Assembly: GCF_001050035.1 (NCBI RefSeq)
Contig: NZ_CVTA01000028.1
Span: forward strand, 1 to 33,036
Direction of reading: 5' to 3'
Source of the DNA: Mycolicibacterium komanii
GTDB taxonomy: Bacteria > Actinomycetota > Actinomycetes > Mycobacteriales > Mycobacteriaceae
DNA length: 33,036 bases
Shown here: positions 16,184 to 23,713 of the stretch, in pieces
How positions within the stretch are numbered: the stretch's first letter is position 1
Layout of the letters: the number at the start of each line of letters is the position of its first letter
Notes under the pieces: generated by a model
Seen by the model: the letters and a program-made list of their open reading frames with translations, nothing else
Databases searched by the model: none
Told to the model about the DNA's origin: nothing
Translations under genes and position numbers: made by a program

Positions 16184-16900
16184 TTACTTGCCGCGGTTCA
16201 TCGCCTTGTCGGCGGCGGCCCAGTGTTCGTCGGAGACCCACAGCCGCGCAAACGCATTCACGGCCTCGTCGGTCGAGGCGCCCTTCATCACGCGTTTGAT
16301 CTCGCCGGCGGCCCGGTGGGCGAGCTTGCGGGCGATGGCGCGCCAGTCGTCGTCGAACGTCTCCCGCGCGAGCACCCGGTCGATCAGGCCGACGCGCTCG
16401 GCGTCGTCGGCCGACAGGATCGTGCCGGTGCCTGCCAACAGGAGCGCCTTGCTGTAGCCGACGATCTCGACGAGCCGCTCGGCGCCGCCCCAGGCCGGCA
16501 TGATCTCGAGCGCCACCTGGTTGAAGCCGATCTTGATGTCGGAGGCGGCCAGCCGGATGTCGGCCGCGGTCGCGAACTCCGCCCCGCCGCCGAGCGCATG
16601 CCCATTGAGCACCGCGATCGTCACGCCGGGAAACGCGACGATGCGATCGCACACCGCGCGCATTCGCCGCGCCATCGCGGCCGCGTCGGCCTCCGTACGC
16701 AGCGCGGCAAGCTGTTTGAGGTCGCCGCCGGATACGAACGCCCTGTCGCCCGCGCCCTTGACCACCAGCGCCGTCGCGCCCGCGGCGCGGTCGAGCGCGT
16801 CGTCCAGCTGCTCCATGGTCTCGGGCGCGATGGCGTTGCGCGCCTGCGGCCGGTCGATGGTGATGACCGCCAAGCCGTCGTCCAACTCGAGGTCTACCAT
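16184..16900 (-). CDS. Enoyl-CoA hydratase/isomerase (crotonase) family protein
   Basis: 238 residues from the ATG at 16900, preceded by GGAGAA eight bases upstream. A much longer open frame continues upstream but is antisense to the acyl-CoA ligase. Crotonase features: IDRPQARNAI, the oxyanion-hole segments (GDRAFVSGGDL, and HALGGGAEF at about 101-109), then DIRLAASDIKIGF and PAWGGAERL. Glu108 matches the first catalytic glutamate. The position of the second is occupied by Gln128, with Glu132 one turn later, so hydration chemistry may be altered and isomerase or hydrolase activity is possible. It is divergent from the ligase at 16991 across an operator-like repeat, suggesting joint control. 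Confidence 0.92.
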   Translation of the reverse strand: MVDLELDDGLAVITIDRPQARNAIAPETMEQLDDALDRAAGATALVVKGAGDRAFVSGGDLKQLAALRTEADAAAMARRMRAVCDRIVAFPGVTIAVLNGHALGGGAEFATAADIRLAASDIKIGFNQVALEIMPAWGGAERLVEIVGYSKALLLAGTGTILSADDAERVGLIDRVLARETFDDDWRAIARKLAHRAAGEIKRVMKGASTDEAVNAFARLWVSDEHWAAADKAMNRGK

Positions 16901-16918
16901 CAACCGTTCTCCATTTGC

Positions 16919-16946
16919 GATATTGGCATTCTCGGATTCAGAGAAT
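16919..16946. promoter_or_regulatory. Operator-like repeat (GAKAAT/ATTCTC family) in a divergent promoter
   Basis: ATTCTC (16928-16933) and GAGAAT (16941-16946) are a perfect inverted repeat with a seven-base spacer. GATATT (16919-16924) lies three bases before ATTCTC. The site is between the hydratase gene (start 16900, minus) and the ligase gene (start 16991, plus). TAGCAT (16946-16951), a possible -10 for the ligase, touches its edge, consistent with repression. Confidence 0.65.
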
Positions 16947-16990
16947 AGCATCGCCTCGAGTTTCAGCAGCCGCCTGAGTGTGGGGAGTCC

Positions 16991-18541
16991 ATGCGCAACA
17001 TCCCGGTCGAGCTGACCAAACGCTACGAGGAGGAAGGCTGGTGGACCCCGGACACGCTCGGTGAGCTGCTGGCGCGCCATCTGGCCCAGAATCCGGACAC
17101 CGGCTTCTGGGTGCACTCGGACGTCCGGCCGTACTCGGGCACGTTCGCCGATGTCGAACTGCGGGCCCGTCGCCTCGCGGCGGGACTGCACAAGCGAGGG
17201 GTCGGCCCGGGCGACGTCGTGGCGCTGCAGTTGCCCAACTGGATGGAGGCCGCCGTCGCGTTCTGGGCCTCCGCTTTCCTGGGGGCGGTCGTGGTGCCGG
17301 TCGTGCACTTCTACGGCCGTAAGGAACTCGCCCACATCCTGGCGACCGCGCGGCCGAAGGTCCTCATCACCGCACGGGAATTCGGCCGGATGACGTTTGC
17401 GCCGGACCTGGCCGCCGACGTCCCTATCGTCGCGCTGGTCGGTGAAAACTTCGACGAGTTCCTCGACGACGCCCCGATGTCGGGCACCTTGGCCGCCGAC
17501 CCGGCGGGCCCGGCGTTGATCGCGTTCACCTCGGGCACCACGAGTAAGCCGAAAGGTGTTGTGCACAGCCATCAGACGCTGGGCTTCGAGACTCGCCAGC
17601 TGCTGGAGAATTACCCCAAGGACCGCGGCCGCCAGCTCACCGCGACGCCGATCGGTCACTTCATCGGCATGCTCGGTGCGTTCCTCATCCCGGTGCTTGA
17701 GGGCACCCCGATCGATCTGTGCGACGTGTGGGACCCGGGCAAGGTGCTCAAACTCATGGAGTCCGAAGGCATGTCGATTGGCGGCGGGCCGCCCTACTTC
17801 GTCACCAGCCTGCTCGACCATCCCGACTGCACCGACGCGCATCGCTCCCGGTTCACCACCGTCGGCCTCGGCGGATCCACCGTCCCGGCGGCGGTAACGC
17901 GCCGGCTCGCCGACATGGGGTTCTTCGTGTTCCGGTCCTACGGCAGCACCGAACATCCCTCCATCACCGGATCGCGGCCGACCGCGCCCGAGGACAAACG
18001 GCTCTACACCGACGGTGATCCGCGCCCCGGCGTCGAGATCAAGCTGACCGAGGACGGCGAGATCCTCTCGCGCGGGCCGGATCTGTGCCTGGGTTACACC
18101 GACGACGAGATGACCAGACGCGCGTTCGACGACGACGGTTGGTACCACACCGGCGACGTCGGGGTGCTCGACGAGGACGGCTATCTCACCATCACCGACC
18201 GCAAGGCCGACGTGATCATCCGAGGGGGAGAGAACATCTCCGCGCTCGAGGTCGAAGAGGTGCTGCTCGGCATGCCGAGCGTGGCCGAAGCCGTCGTAGT
18301 GGCAGCGCCCGACGACCGGCTCGGTGAACGCGCCGCGGCGGTGCTGCGCATCCGGGCGGGCTGCACCATGCCGACGCTCGAGGAGGTGCGCGCCCACTTC
18401 AAGCGGGCGGGTGTCGCGATCCAGAAGTGGCCGGAGGAACTGCACGCGGTGCCCGAGGGACAGGACTATCCGCGGACAGCGAGCGGGAAGGTGCAGAAGG
18501 TCGTCCTGCGTGAGCAGGTGCGGGCCAAAGCGCGGAAGTGA
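16991..18541 (+). CDS. Acyl-CoA synthetase (FadD-type AMP-dependent ligase)
   Basis: 516 residues, complete ANL-superfamily ligase. The P-loop-like motif is FTSGTTSKPKG (about 178-188). The adenine/acyl region contains FRSYGSTEHPS, the motif before the hinge reads WYHTGDVGVLDEDGYL, and the hinge is TDRKADVIIRGGENIS. The catalytic lysine is Lys500 in RTASGKVQK. It would activate a carboxylic acid with ATP and load it onto CoA. The N-terminus (WWTPDTLGELL) and the YGSTEHPSITGS motif resemble ligases for cyclic or branched acids rather than plain fatty acids, but the substrate is not proven. GGGGAG lies four bases before the ATG. It is transcribed divergently from the hydratase with a shared operator-like repeat. 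Confidence 0.95.
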   Translation: MRNIPVELTKRYEEEGWWTPDTLGELLARHLAQNPDTGFWVHSDVRPYSGTFADVELRARRLAAGLHKRGVGPGDVVALQLPNWMEAAVAFWASAFLGAVVVPVVHFYGRKELAHILATARPKVLITAREFGRMTFAPDLAADVPIVALVGENFDEFLDDAPMSGTLAADPAGPALIAFTSGTTSKPKGVVHSHQTLGFETRQLLENYPKDRGRQLTATPIGHFIGMLGAFLIPVLEGTPIDLCDVWDPGKVLKLMESEGMSIGGGPPYFVTSLLDHPDCTDAHRSRFTTVGLGGSTVPAAVTRRLADMGFFVFRSYGSTEHPSITGSRPTAPEDKRLYTDGDPRPGVEIKLTEDGEILSRGPDLCLGYTDDEMTRRAFDDDGWYHTGDVGVLDEDGYLTITDRKADVIIRGGENISALEVEEVLLGMPSVAEAVVVAAPDDRLGERAAAVLRIRAGCTMPTLEEVRAHFKRAGVAIQKWPEELHAVPEGQDYPRTASGKVQKVVLREQVRAKARK

Positions 18542-18594
18542 GTCCGCCGGCGACAACCATTTGGCCGAAGGCGCATTGCGCAGCCGACACTTAT

Positions 18595-18609
18595 GAGAAT
18601 AGGATTCTC
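18595..18609. promoter_or_regulatory. Perfect palindrome GAGAAT-AGG-ATTCTC
   Basis: GAGAAT (18595-18600) and ATTCTC (18604-18609) are exact reverse complements with a three-base centre. This is the cleanest copy of the repeat family. It lies 22 bp upstream of the amidohydrolase ATG and 53 bp downstream of the ligase stop, so it probably controls an internal promoter for the amidohydrolase-FadD pair. Confidence 0.7.
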
Positions 18610-18631
18610 CCGAGACGAAAAGGAGTGTTCC

Positions 18632-19822
18632 ATGGGGCAACTGTCACATCGGGTCGACATCCCGTTCCCGCTGTTCGACGCGGACAACCACCTGTACGAG
18701 CCGCCGGAGGCGATGACCAAGTACCTGCCCAAGGAGTACAAGGACGTCGTCCAGTACGTCGAGGTCAACGGCCGGACCAAGATCGCCATCAAGGGCCAGA
18801 TCTCCAACTACATCCCGAACCCGACGTTCTCCCACGTCGCCAAGCCGGGCGCCTGGGAGGAGTACTTCAAGTTCGGCAATCCCGAGGGCAAGAGCAAGCG
18901 TGAGCTGTTCGGTGAGCCGATGCGCTCGATCCCGGCGTTCTTCGAACCCGGACCGCGCCTGGAGCTCATGAACGAGCTGGGCGTGGATCGCTCGCTGATG
19001 TTCCCGACGCTGGCCAGCCTCATCGAGGAGCGGCTGCGCGACGATCCGGTCGCGATCCACGTCATCATCCACTCGTTGAACCAGTGGCTGGACGAGGTGT
19101 GGGGCTTCAACTACCAGAACCGCATCTTCGTCACGCCGGTCATCACGCTGCCGATCGTCGAGAAGGCGATCGAGGAGCTGGACTGGGCGGTCAAGCGCGG
19201 TGCCCGCGCCATCCTCGTCCGCCCGGCGCCGGTGCCCGGATTCCGTGGCCCGCGGTCGTTCGCGCTGCCCGAGTTCGACCCGTTCTGGGAGAAGTGCGTC
19301 GAGTACGACGTGTTCGTCGGTATGCACTCCTCCGACAGCGGTTACTCCCGTTACACCTCGGAGTGGGACGGCGTCGCTCAGGAGATGCTGCCGTTCCAGA
19401 CCAACGCGATGTCGATCCTCAACGAGTGGCGCCCGATCCAGGATGCGGTGGCCTCGTGGGTGATTCACGGCGCACTGTTCCGGCACCCGAAGCTCAAGGT
19501 CGGCATCGTCGAGGCGGGTTCGAAGTGGATGTTCCCGCTGCTGGACTCCATGGCCGAGGTGTACAAGAAGGCCCCGGAGGCCTTCCTGGGCAACCCGATC
19601 GAGGAGATCAAGAACCGCATCTACGTCAGCCCGTTCTACGAGGAGGGCATCGACGACCTGATCAACCTGATCGGTGTGGAGCAGGTGCTCTACGGTTCCG
19701 ACTGGCCGCATCCGGAGGGCCTGGCTGAGCCGACCCACTATGTGACCGCGCTCGAGCACCTGTCGGTCGAGGATCAGGCGAAGATCATGGGCGGCAACCT
19801 GGGTCGCCTCGTCACCGTGTGA
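18632..19822 (+). CDS. Amidohydrolase_2-family metal-dependent hydrolase
   Basis: 396 residues from the ATG at 18632, with AGGAG six bases upstream (18621-18625). An upstream in-frame ATG at 18593 overlaps the operator and lacks a ribosome site. It has the TIM-barrel amidohydrolase_2 pattern: FDADNHLYEP at the N-terminus (D-x-x-H in the metal site region), VGMHSSDSG in the middle, and GSDWPHPEG near the C-terminus supplying the conserved Asp. The family includes decarboxylases and hydrolases such as ACMSD and 6-methylsalicylate-type enzymes. Close mycobacterial relatives sit in lipid or steroid-like gene clusters. Its GTGA overlap with the following ligase shows operon coupling. The reaction is unknown, and decarboxylation or ring/lactone hydrolysis are both possible. 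Confidence 0.92.
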   Translation: MGQLSHRVDIPFPLFDADNHLYEPPEAMTKYLPKEYKDVVQYVEVNGRTKIAIKGQISNYIPNPTFSHVAKPGAWEEYFKFGNPEGKSKRELFGEPMRSIPAFFEPGPRLELMNELGVDRSLMFPTLASLIEERLRDDPVAIHVIIHSLNQWLDEVWGFNYQNRIFVTPVITLPIVEKAIEELDWAVKRGARAILVRPAPVPGFRGPRSFALPEFDPFWEKCVEYDVFVGMHSSDSGYSRYTSEWDGVAQEMLPFQTNAMSILNEWRPIQDAVASWVIHGALFRHPKLKVGIVEAGSKWMFPLLDSMAEVYKKAPEAFLGNPIEEIKNRIYVSPFYEEGIDDLINLIGVEQVLYGSDWPHPEGLAEPTHYVTALEHLSVEDQAKIMGGNLGRLVTV

Positions 19823-21285
19823 CCCAGCCGCAATCCTGGGAGACCATCCCCGGGATGGTCTTGAGCGCAGCGGACCGTTTCGGCGACGCGGAAGCGATCG
19901 TCGACGGTCCGTTGCGCTTGTCCTTCACCGAGGTCGTGCAGCGGATCCGTTGCGCGGCAGGCGCATTCACTGATCTCGGTATCGCCAAGGGCGATCGGCT
20001 CGCCATCTGGGCGCCCAACTCCGCCGACTGGATCGTCGCGGCCTTCGGCCTGCTGGCCGCCGGCGGCGTGCTGGTCCCGGTCAACACCCGGTTCAAACCG
20101 GAGGAGGCGGCCGACATCATCGTCCGCAGCGGCGCGAAGGCCGTGCTGGTCCAGAAGGACTTCCTCGGTCTGGACTACTCGCTGACCACAGACGCGCCGG
20201 TGATCGACATGGGGTCGGGCTTCCTTTCCTCGGGCAAGCCATTCGATTGCGTCGGCGAGCTGACGGGCGACGACATCGCCGACGTCATCTTCACCTCGGG
20301 CACCACGGGCAGGCCCAAGGGCGCGATGATGAACCACCGCCAGACGCTGCGCGCGTACGAGGAGTGGGCGACCCTCGCCGATCTGCGCGAGGGCGATCGC
20401 TATTTGATGATCAACCCGTACTTCCACACGTTCGGGCTCAAGGCCGGGCTCGTCGCGTCCTTCCTGCGCGGTGCCACGATGCTTCCCGTCGCCGCGTTCG
20501 ACGTCGACGTGGTCGTCGAGCTCATCGAGCGCGAACGCATCACGATGCTGCCCGGCCCGCCCACGCTGTACCACTCGCTGCTGACCGTCGCCGACAAGGA
20601 CCGGCTCGCATCGCTGCGGGCGGGCGTGACCGGCGCCGCCGACATCCCGGTCGAGCTGATCCGCCGGATCCGCGACGAGTTGCCGTTCGAAAGCCTGATG
20701 ACCGGCTACGGGCTGACCGAGGCCGGCAATGTGACGCTGTCCCGCCCAGGGGACACCCCCGAAGACGTCGCGACGACGGCGGGCCTGCCGTGTGAGGACG
20801 TGGAGGTCCGCATCGGCGACGACGGCGAGGTGCTGGTGCGCGGCTACAACGTCATGCAGGGCTATCTCGACGACCCCGCTGCGACGGCCGACGCCATTGA
20901 CTCCGACGGCTTCCTGCACACCGGCGATCTCGGCGAGTTCACCGACTCGGGCCGCCTGCGGATCGTCGGACGCAAGAAGGACATGTTCATCGTGGGCGGA
21001 TTCAACGCCTACCCCGCCGAGATCGAGGGGTTTCTGCTCGAGCACCCAGGGGTCGCGCAGGCGGCGGTCATCGGGGTGCCCGACGGTAGGTTGGGCCAGG
21101 TCGGCAAAGCGTTCATCGTGCGCACCCCGGGTCACGACGACGTCACGGCTGAGGACCTCATTTCGTGGAGCCGGGAGAGAATGGCGGGATTCAAGGTGCC
21201 ACGCTCTGTAGAGTTCCTCGACAGCCTGCCGTTGAACGCCACCGGCAAGGTGATGAAGGACCGCCTTCTGGAGAATCGCAGCTGA
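19819..21285 (+). CDS. FadD3-like acyl-CoA synthetase
   Basis: 488 residues, starting with a GTG that overlaps the amidohydrolase stop (GTGA). The motifs are IFTSGTTGRPKG (about 155-166), INPYFHTFGLKAG, LPGPPTLYHSLL, TGYGLTEAGN, FLHTGDLGEF, the hinge GRKKDMFIVGGFN and the catalytic Lys477 in NATGKVMK. From memory, the motif wording (INPFFHNFGYKAG, LPGPPTIYQSLL, VTGAATVPV in the reference) closely follows mycobacterial FadD3, which activates the steroid ring C/D remnant HIP. That suggests a bulky cyclic or polar-substituted acid as substrate here, although orthology to FadD3 is not claimed because the steroid degradation genes normally around it are absent. Confidence 0.93.
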   Translation: MTQPQSWETIPGMVLSAADRFGDAEAIVDGPLRLSFTEVVQRIRCAAGAFTDLGIAKGDRLAIWAPNSADWIVAAFGLLAAGGVLVPVNTRFKPEEAADIIVRSGAKAVLVQKDFLGLDYSLTTDAPVIDMGSGFLSSGKPFDCVGELTGDDIADVIFTSGTTGRPKGAMMNHRQTLRAYEEWATLADLREGDRYLMINPYFHTFGLKAGLVASFLRGATMLPVAAFDVDVVVELIERERITMLPGPPTLYHSLLTVADKDRLASLRAGVTGAADIPVELIRRIRDELPFESLMTGYGLTEAGNVTLSRPGDTPEDVATTAGLPCEDVEVRIGDDGEVLVRGYNVMQGYLDDPAATADAIDSDGFLHTGDLGEFTDSGRLRIVGRKKDMFIVGGFNAYPAEIEGFLLEHPGVAQAAVIGVPDGRLGQVGKAFIVRTPGHDDVTAEDLISWSRERMAGFKVPRSVEFLDSLPLNATGKVMKDRLLENRS

Positions 21286-21300
21286 GCGTACGCGCAGGGC

Positions 21301-21315
21301 GTAAATAGCATTTCC
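21301..21315. promoter_or_regulatory. Degenerate copy of the GAKAAT/ATTCTC repeat
   Basis: GTAAAT (21301-21306), three bases, then ATTTCC (21310-21315). Each half matches the consensus in four of six positions. It lies in the same 139-bp intergenic region as the better copy at 21380. It may be a secondary site or chance. Confidence 0.25.
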
Positions 21316-21379
21316 GCAGGAAGACGGTGTTTGCCGGGCGATGCCCACGCAGGTATCGTCGCGGCGATACTCATAAATC

Positions 21380-21394
21380 GATAATGGCATTCTC
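21380..21394. promoter_or_regulatory. Operator-like repeat GATAAT-GGC-ATTCTC
   Basis: GATAAT (21380-21385) and ATTCTC (21389-21394) match as an inverted repeat in five of six pairs with a three-base centre. It lies 30 bp upstream of the first Mce-associated gene and so ties that gene pair to the same putative regulon as the catabolic genes. Confidence 0.6.
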
Positions 21395-21424
21395 ACAAGT
21401 GGTGAAGCAGACAAGGAGGGCGCT

Positions 21425-22366
21425 GTGCCGTCATTCAGGCGCCGCGAGTCGGTGATCGACGCGGACCGCGTCGAAAAGCCGCCGCAGGACGACCCTGAGC
21501 AGCGGTCGGCGGACTCGGACGAGGCACTGCGCCTCGCCGAGGAGGCAGAGGCCGAAGCGGCCGAGGCGGAGGCGATCGCCGCCGCCGCCCGTGCTCGGGC
21601 CAAGGCCATCCGGTTGCGCAGGCAGGCTGCCGAGGCCAAAGGTTCCGCACCGACCGAAGAAGAGGTTGGCGAGCCGGCCGAGGAGACCGACGCCGCGACG
21701 GACACCGACGCCGCGACGGACACCGAAGCCGCGACGGACACCGAAGCCGTACAGGAGACGGCGGCCGAGGCCGATACCGACGCAGCGGAGGACGTAGCGG
21801 TCGACGATGAAGTGGCCGGTGAGGAAGCGGTCGCGACCGAGGAAGCCGAGACGTCGAAGCGCCGCCGGCTGCGGATGCCGCGGATCCGGTGGAAGATCGT
21901 CGCCGCGGCTGTCGCTGTTGTCCTGATCCTCGCGTTCGGCGCCGCGAGCGGCTACATGGTGTGGCAGCACCGGCTGGCGCAGCAGGAACAGCAGGAGACC
22001 GCCGAGTTCACCGCGGCCGCCCGGCAGAGCGTCGTGACGCTGATGTCGCTGGACTTCAATCGCGCCAAGGAAGACGTGCAGCGCATCATCGACAACTCCA
22101 CCGGCCAGTTCAAACAGGACTTCGAGGCACAGGCCGAGGACTTCACGAACGTGGCCAAGGAGTCCAAGGTCGTCACCGAGGTCACCGTCAACACCGCCGC
22201 GCTGACGTCGAAGACAGACAACAACGCCACCGCACTGGTGTCGGCCACTTCGCGGGTCACCAACACCGCGGGCGCCAACCAGGAGCCGCGCTCCTGGCGC
22301 CTGAAGGTCGACCTGGTCCGCGAGGGTGACCAGATCAAGATGTCGAAAGTCGAGTTCGTACCGTGA
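21425..22366 (+). CDS. Mce-associated membrane protein (Mas type), acidic N-terminus with tandem repeats
   Basis: 313 residues from a GTG preceded by AAGGAGG with good spacing. The first 145 residues are cytoplasmic, highly charged and low-complexity: an alanine/glutamate coiled-coil-like part (AEEAEAEAAEAEAIAAAARARAK) and then a six-residue repeat rich in A, T, D and E. A basic patch (KRRRLRMPRIRWK) precedes one transmembrane helix (about 159-179). The external domain of about 130 residues starts HRLAQQEQQETAEFTAAARQ and ends WRLKVDLVREGDQIKMSKVEFVP, the classic Mce-associated pattern. Such proteins stabilise Mce transporters, so this pair likely serves the mce operon upstream. It overlaps the next gene as GTGA. 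Confidence 0.9.
   Translation: MPSFRRRESVIDADRVEKPPQDDPEQRSADSDEALRLAEEAEAEAAEAEAIAAAARARAKAIRLRRQAAEAKGSAPTEEEVGEPAEETDAATDTDAATDTEAATDTEAVQETAAEADTDAAEDVAVDDEVAGEEAVATEEAETSKRRRLRMPRIRWKIVAAAVAVVLILAFGAASGYMVWQHRLAQQEQQETAEFTAAARQSVVTLMSLDFNRAKEDVQRIIDNSTGQFKQDFEAQAEDFTNVAKESKVVTEVTVNTAALTSKTDNNATALVSATSRVTNTAGANQEPRSWRLKVDLVREGDQIKMSKVEFVP
21688..21750 (+). repeat. 18-bp tandem repeat inside the Mce-associated gene
   Basis: Three complete units (21688-21705, 21706-21723, 21724-21741) of the form CGACGCCGCGACGGACAC, with one base changed in the third, and a partial fourth. They encode D/E-A-A-T-D-T in frame. The copy number may vary between strains by slippage without shifting the frame. 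Confidence 0.85.
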
Positions 22367-23016
22367 GCACCGAAGCCAACACCGACGAGGCCGACGTGAA
22401 GACCACGGCCTCGGACGAACCGGAATCGACGGCCGTGGAACCGGAGTCGACGGCCGCCGAGGAATCGGACGCCACCGAGAAGGGCGACGAGGAACCCGCC
22501 GAGGACAGCAGTCCGAAGGTTCGGGGTGGCGTGCGGCGGCATGTCGGCGCCATCCTTCTGACGGTTTTGCTCGTGATCTCCGCAGGCGTGGCCGCCTGGT
22601 TGTACCTCTCCCAGTACCGACCGGACCAGCAGGTCAACGCCGACGCACAGAAGGTCGCACTGGAGGCGGCGAAGTCGGGCACCGTAGCGCTTTTGTCGTA
22701 CGCCCCGGAGTCGATGGAGCAGGACTTCACGAACGCGAAATCGCACCTGACCGGCGACTTCCTCAACTACTACACCCAGTTCACCGAGCAGATCGTGACG
22801 CCGGCGGTCAAGGAGAAGCAGGTCAAGACCAGCGCGGCGGTCGTCGAGGCCGGTGTGGCCGAAATGCATCCCGACACCGCGACGGTGTTGGTCTTCGTCA
22901 ACCAGACGACGGTCAGCAAGGAGAATCCCGACGGTGCCTTCGCCGCGAGCGCGGTCAAGGTCGGCCTGACCAAATCCGACGGCCACTGGCTGATCAACAA
23001 GTTCGACCCCGTGTAG
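22363..23016 (+). CDS. Second Mce-associated membrane protein
   Basis: 217 residues from a GTG that overlaps the previous stop (GTGA). An acidic, Ser/Thr/Glu-rich cytoplasmic region of about 55 residues is followed by a basic stretch (VRGGVRRHV), one transmembrane helix (about 61-81) and an external domain of about 135 residues. The latter contains ALEAAKSGTVALLSYAPESMEQDF and TGDFLNYYTQF, and ends GHWLINKFDPV. This is the usual Mas layout, and it resembles its neighbour in plan but not closely in sequence. Pairs of such genes are typical behind mce operons. Here they are about 13 kb away from mceF, separated by the catabolic genes. Confidence 0.9.
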   Translation: MSTEANTDEADVKTTASDEPESTAVEPESTAAEESDATEKGDEEPAEDSSPKVRGGVRRHVGAILLTVLLVISAGVAAWLYLSQYRPDQQVNADAQKVALEAAKSGTVALLSYAPESMEQDFTNAKSHLTGDFLNYYTQFTEQIVTPAVKEKQVKTSAAVVEAGVAEMHPDTATVLVFVNQTTVSKENPDGAFAASAVKVGLTKSDGHWLINKFDPV

Positions 23017-23026
23017 CGTCGGCGCC

Positions 23027-23713
23027 GTGACGGCGCTCCCCGGCCAAGGCCTCGCGGCGGTCGTGACGCTGCCGGCCGCCGAACACGCGGCGGCATCGCT
23101 GCAACCTGTGGCGGGCCGATCGCCTCTGGCGCGCGTCGTGGACGACTGCCTAGAGGCGGTCGCCGATCCCACCGCGGTCGTCGTGGCGGTCGCCGAACAT
23201 CTCACCGACGACGTGCGCGCGTCGCTCGTGCGCGATGGACTGGGCGTTGAGGTGGTCGTCGGATCCGCAAGCAGGGCGCAGTGCCTGACGGCGGCATTCG
23301 AAAGGGTTGTCGCCGAACCGGTTTCGGCCTCACACGTGCTCGTCTACGACATCCGGCAGCCGCTGACACCGTCGGACCTGGTGAGGCGGGTCGTCGAGGG
23401 TCTGACGCAGGGGGCCCCCGCCGTGCTGCCGGTGCTGCCGGTCACCGACAGCGTGAAGGTCGTCGACGAACACGGTGTGGTCACCGCCTCGCTGGATCGC
23501 TCGACCCTTCAGACCGTGCAATACCCGCGTGGGTTCGCCGCCGACCATCTCGGCCGGTTGCTCGAGGATTCGGTCGGCGAATTCGACGAGGCTGTCGAGG
23601 CGATCCGGTCGGCGGTGCCGATCGCCACCGTCGACGGTGACGCGGCGGCTATCGCAGTCGATCTCCCGCATGACGGTCCGTTCCTCGAGGCCGTCATCGC
23701 CGCTCGCCGCTGA
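23027..23713 (+). CDS. Degenerate IspD-like protein (probable pseudoenzyme)
   Basis: 228 residues from a GTG ten bases after the Mce-associated gene. The whole length follows IspD: PAVLPVLPVTDSVKVVDEHGVV matches the IspD core, LVYDIRQPLTP stands where IspD has LVHDAARxLTP, and TVQYPRGF where it has VQTPQGF. Yet every catalytic motif is lost. The N-terminal nucleotide loop (AAGxGxR with a later Lys) reads VVTLPAAEHAAAS, HDAAR is YDIRQ, and the lysine-containing end motif (IKVT type) reads AIAVDL. The frame is intact and the codon use is normal, so it is probably a maintained protein without cytidylyltransferase activity. Its last 20 bases overlap, tail to tail, an intact IspD-family gene. Confidence 0.8.
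   Translation: MTALPGQGLAAVVTLPAAEHAAASLQPVAGRSPLARVVDDCLEAVADPTAVVVAVAEHLTDDVRASLVRDGLGVEVVVGSASRAQCLTAAFERVVAEPVSASHVLVYDIRQPLTPSDLVRRVVEGLTQGAPAVLPVLPVTDSVKVVDEHGVVTASLDRSTLQTVQYPRGFAADHLGRLLEDSVGEFDEAVEAIRSAVPIATVDGDAAAIAVDLPHDGPFLEAVIAARR

Noticed and set aside
16184..18640. 818-codon open frame on the minus strand
   Set aside because: Only its last 238 codons match a protein family (crotonase). The rest is antisense to a clear acyl-CoA ligase and has the arginine-, histidine- and valine-rich composition of shadow frames in GC-rich DNA.
19774..21741. 655-codon open frame on the minus strand
   Set aside because: Antisense to the FadD3-like ligase. Its repetitive SVAASVS start is the reverse reading of the 18-bp tandem repeat.
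21688..21750. Short tandem repeats considered as a CRISPR-like array
   Set aside because: The units are contiguous, without spacers, and lie in frame inside a coding sequence.
23027..23713. Degenerate IspD-like gene considered a pseudogene
   Set aside because: It has no frameshift or internal stop, keeps normal codon use and full length, and only the catalytic residues are changed.
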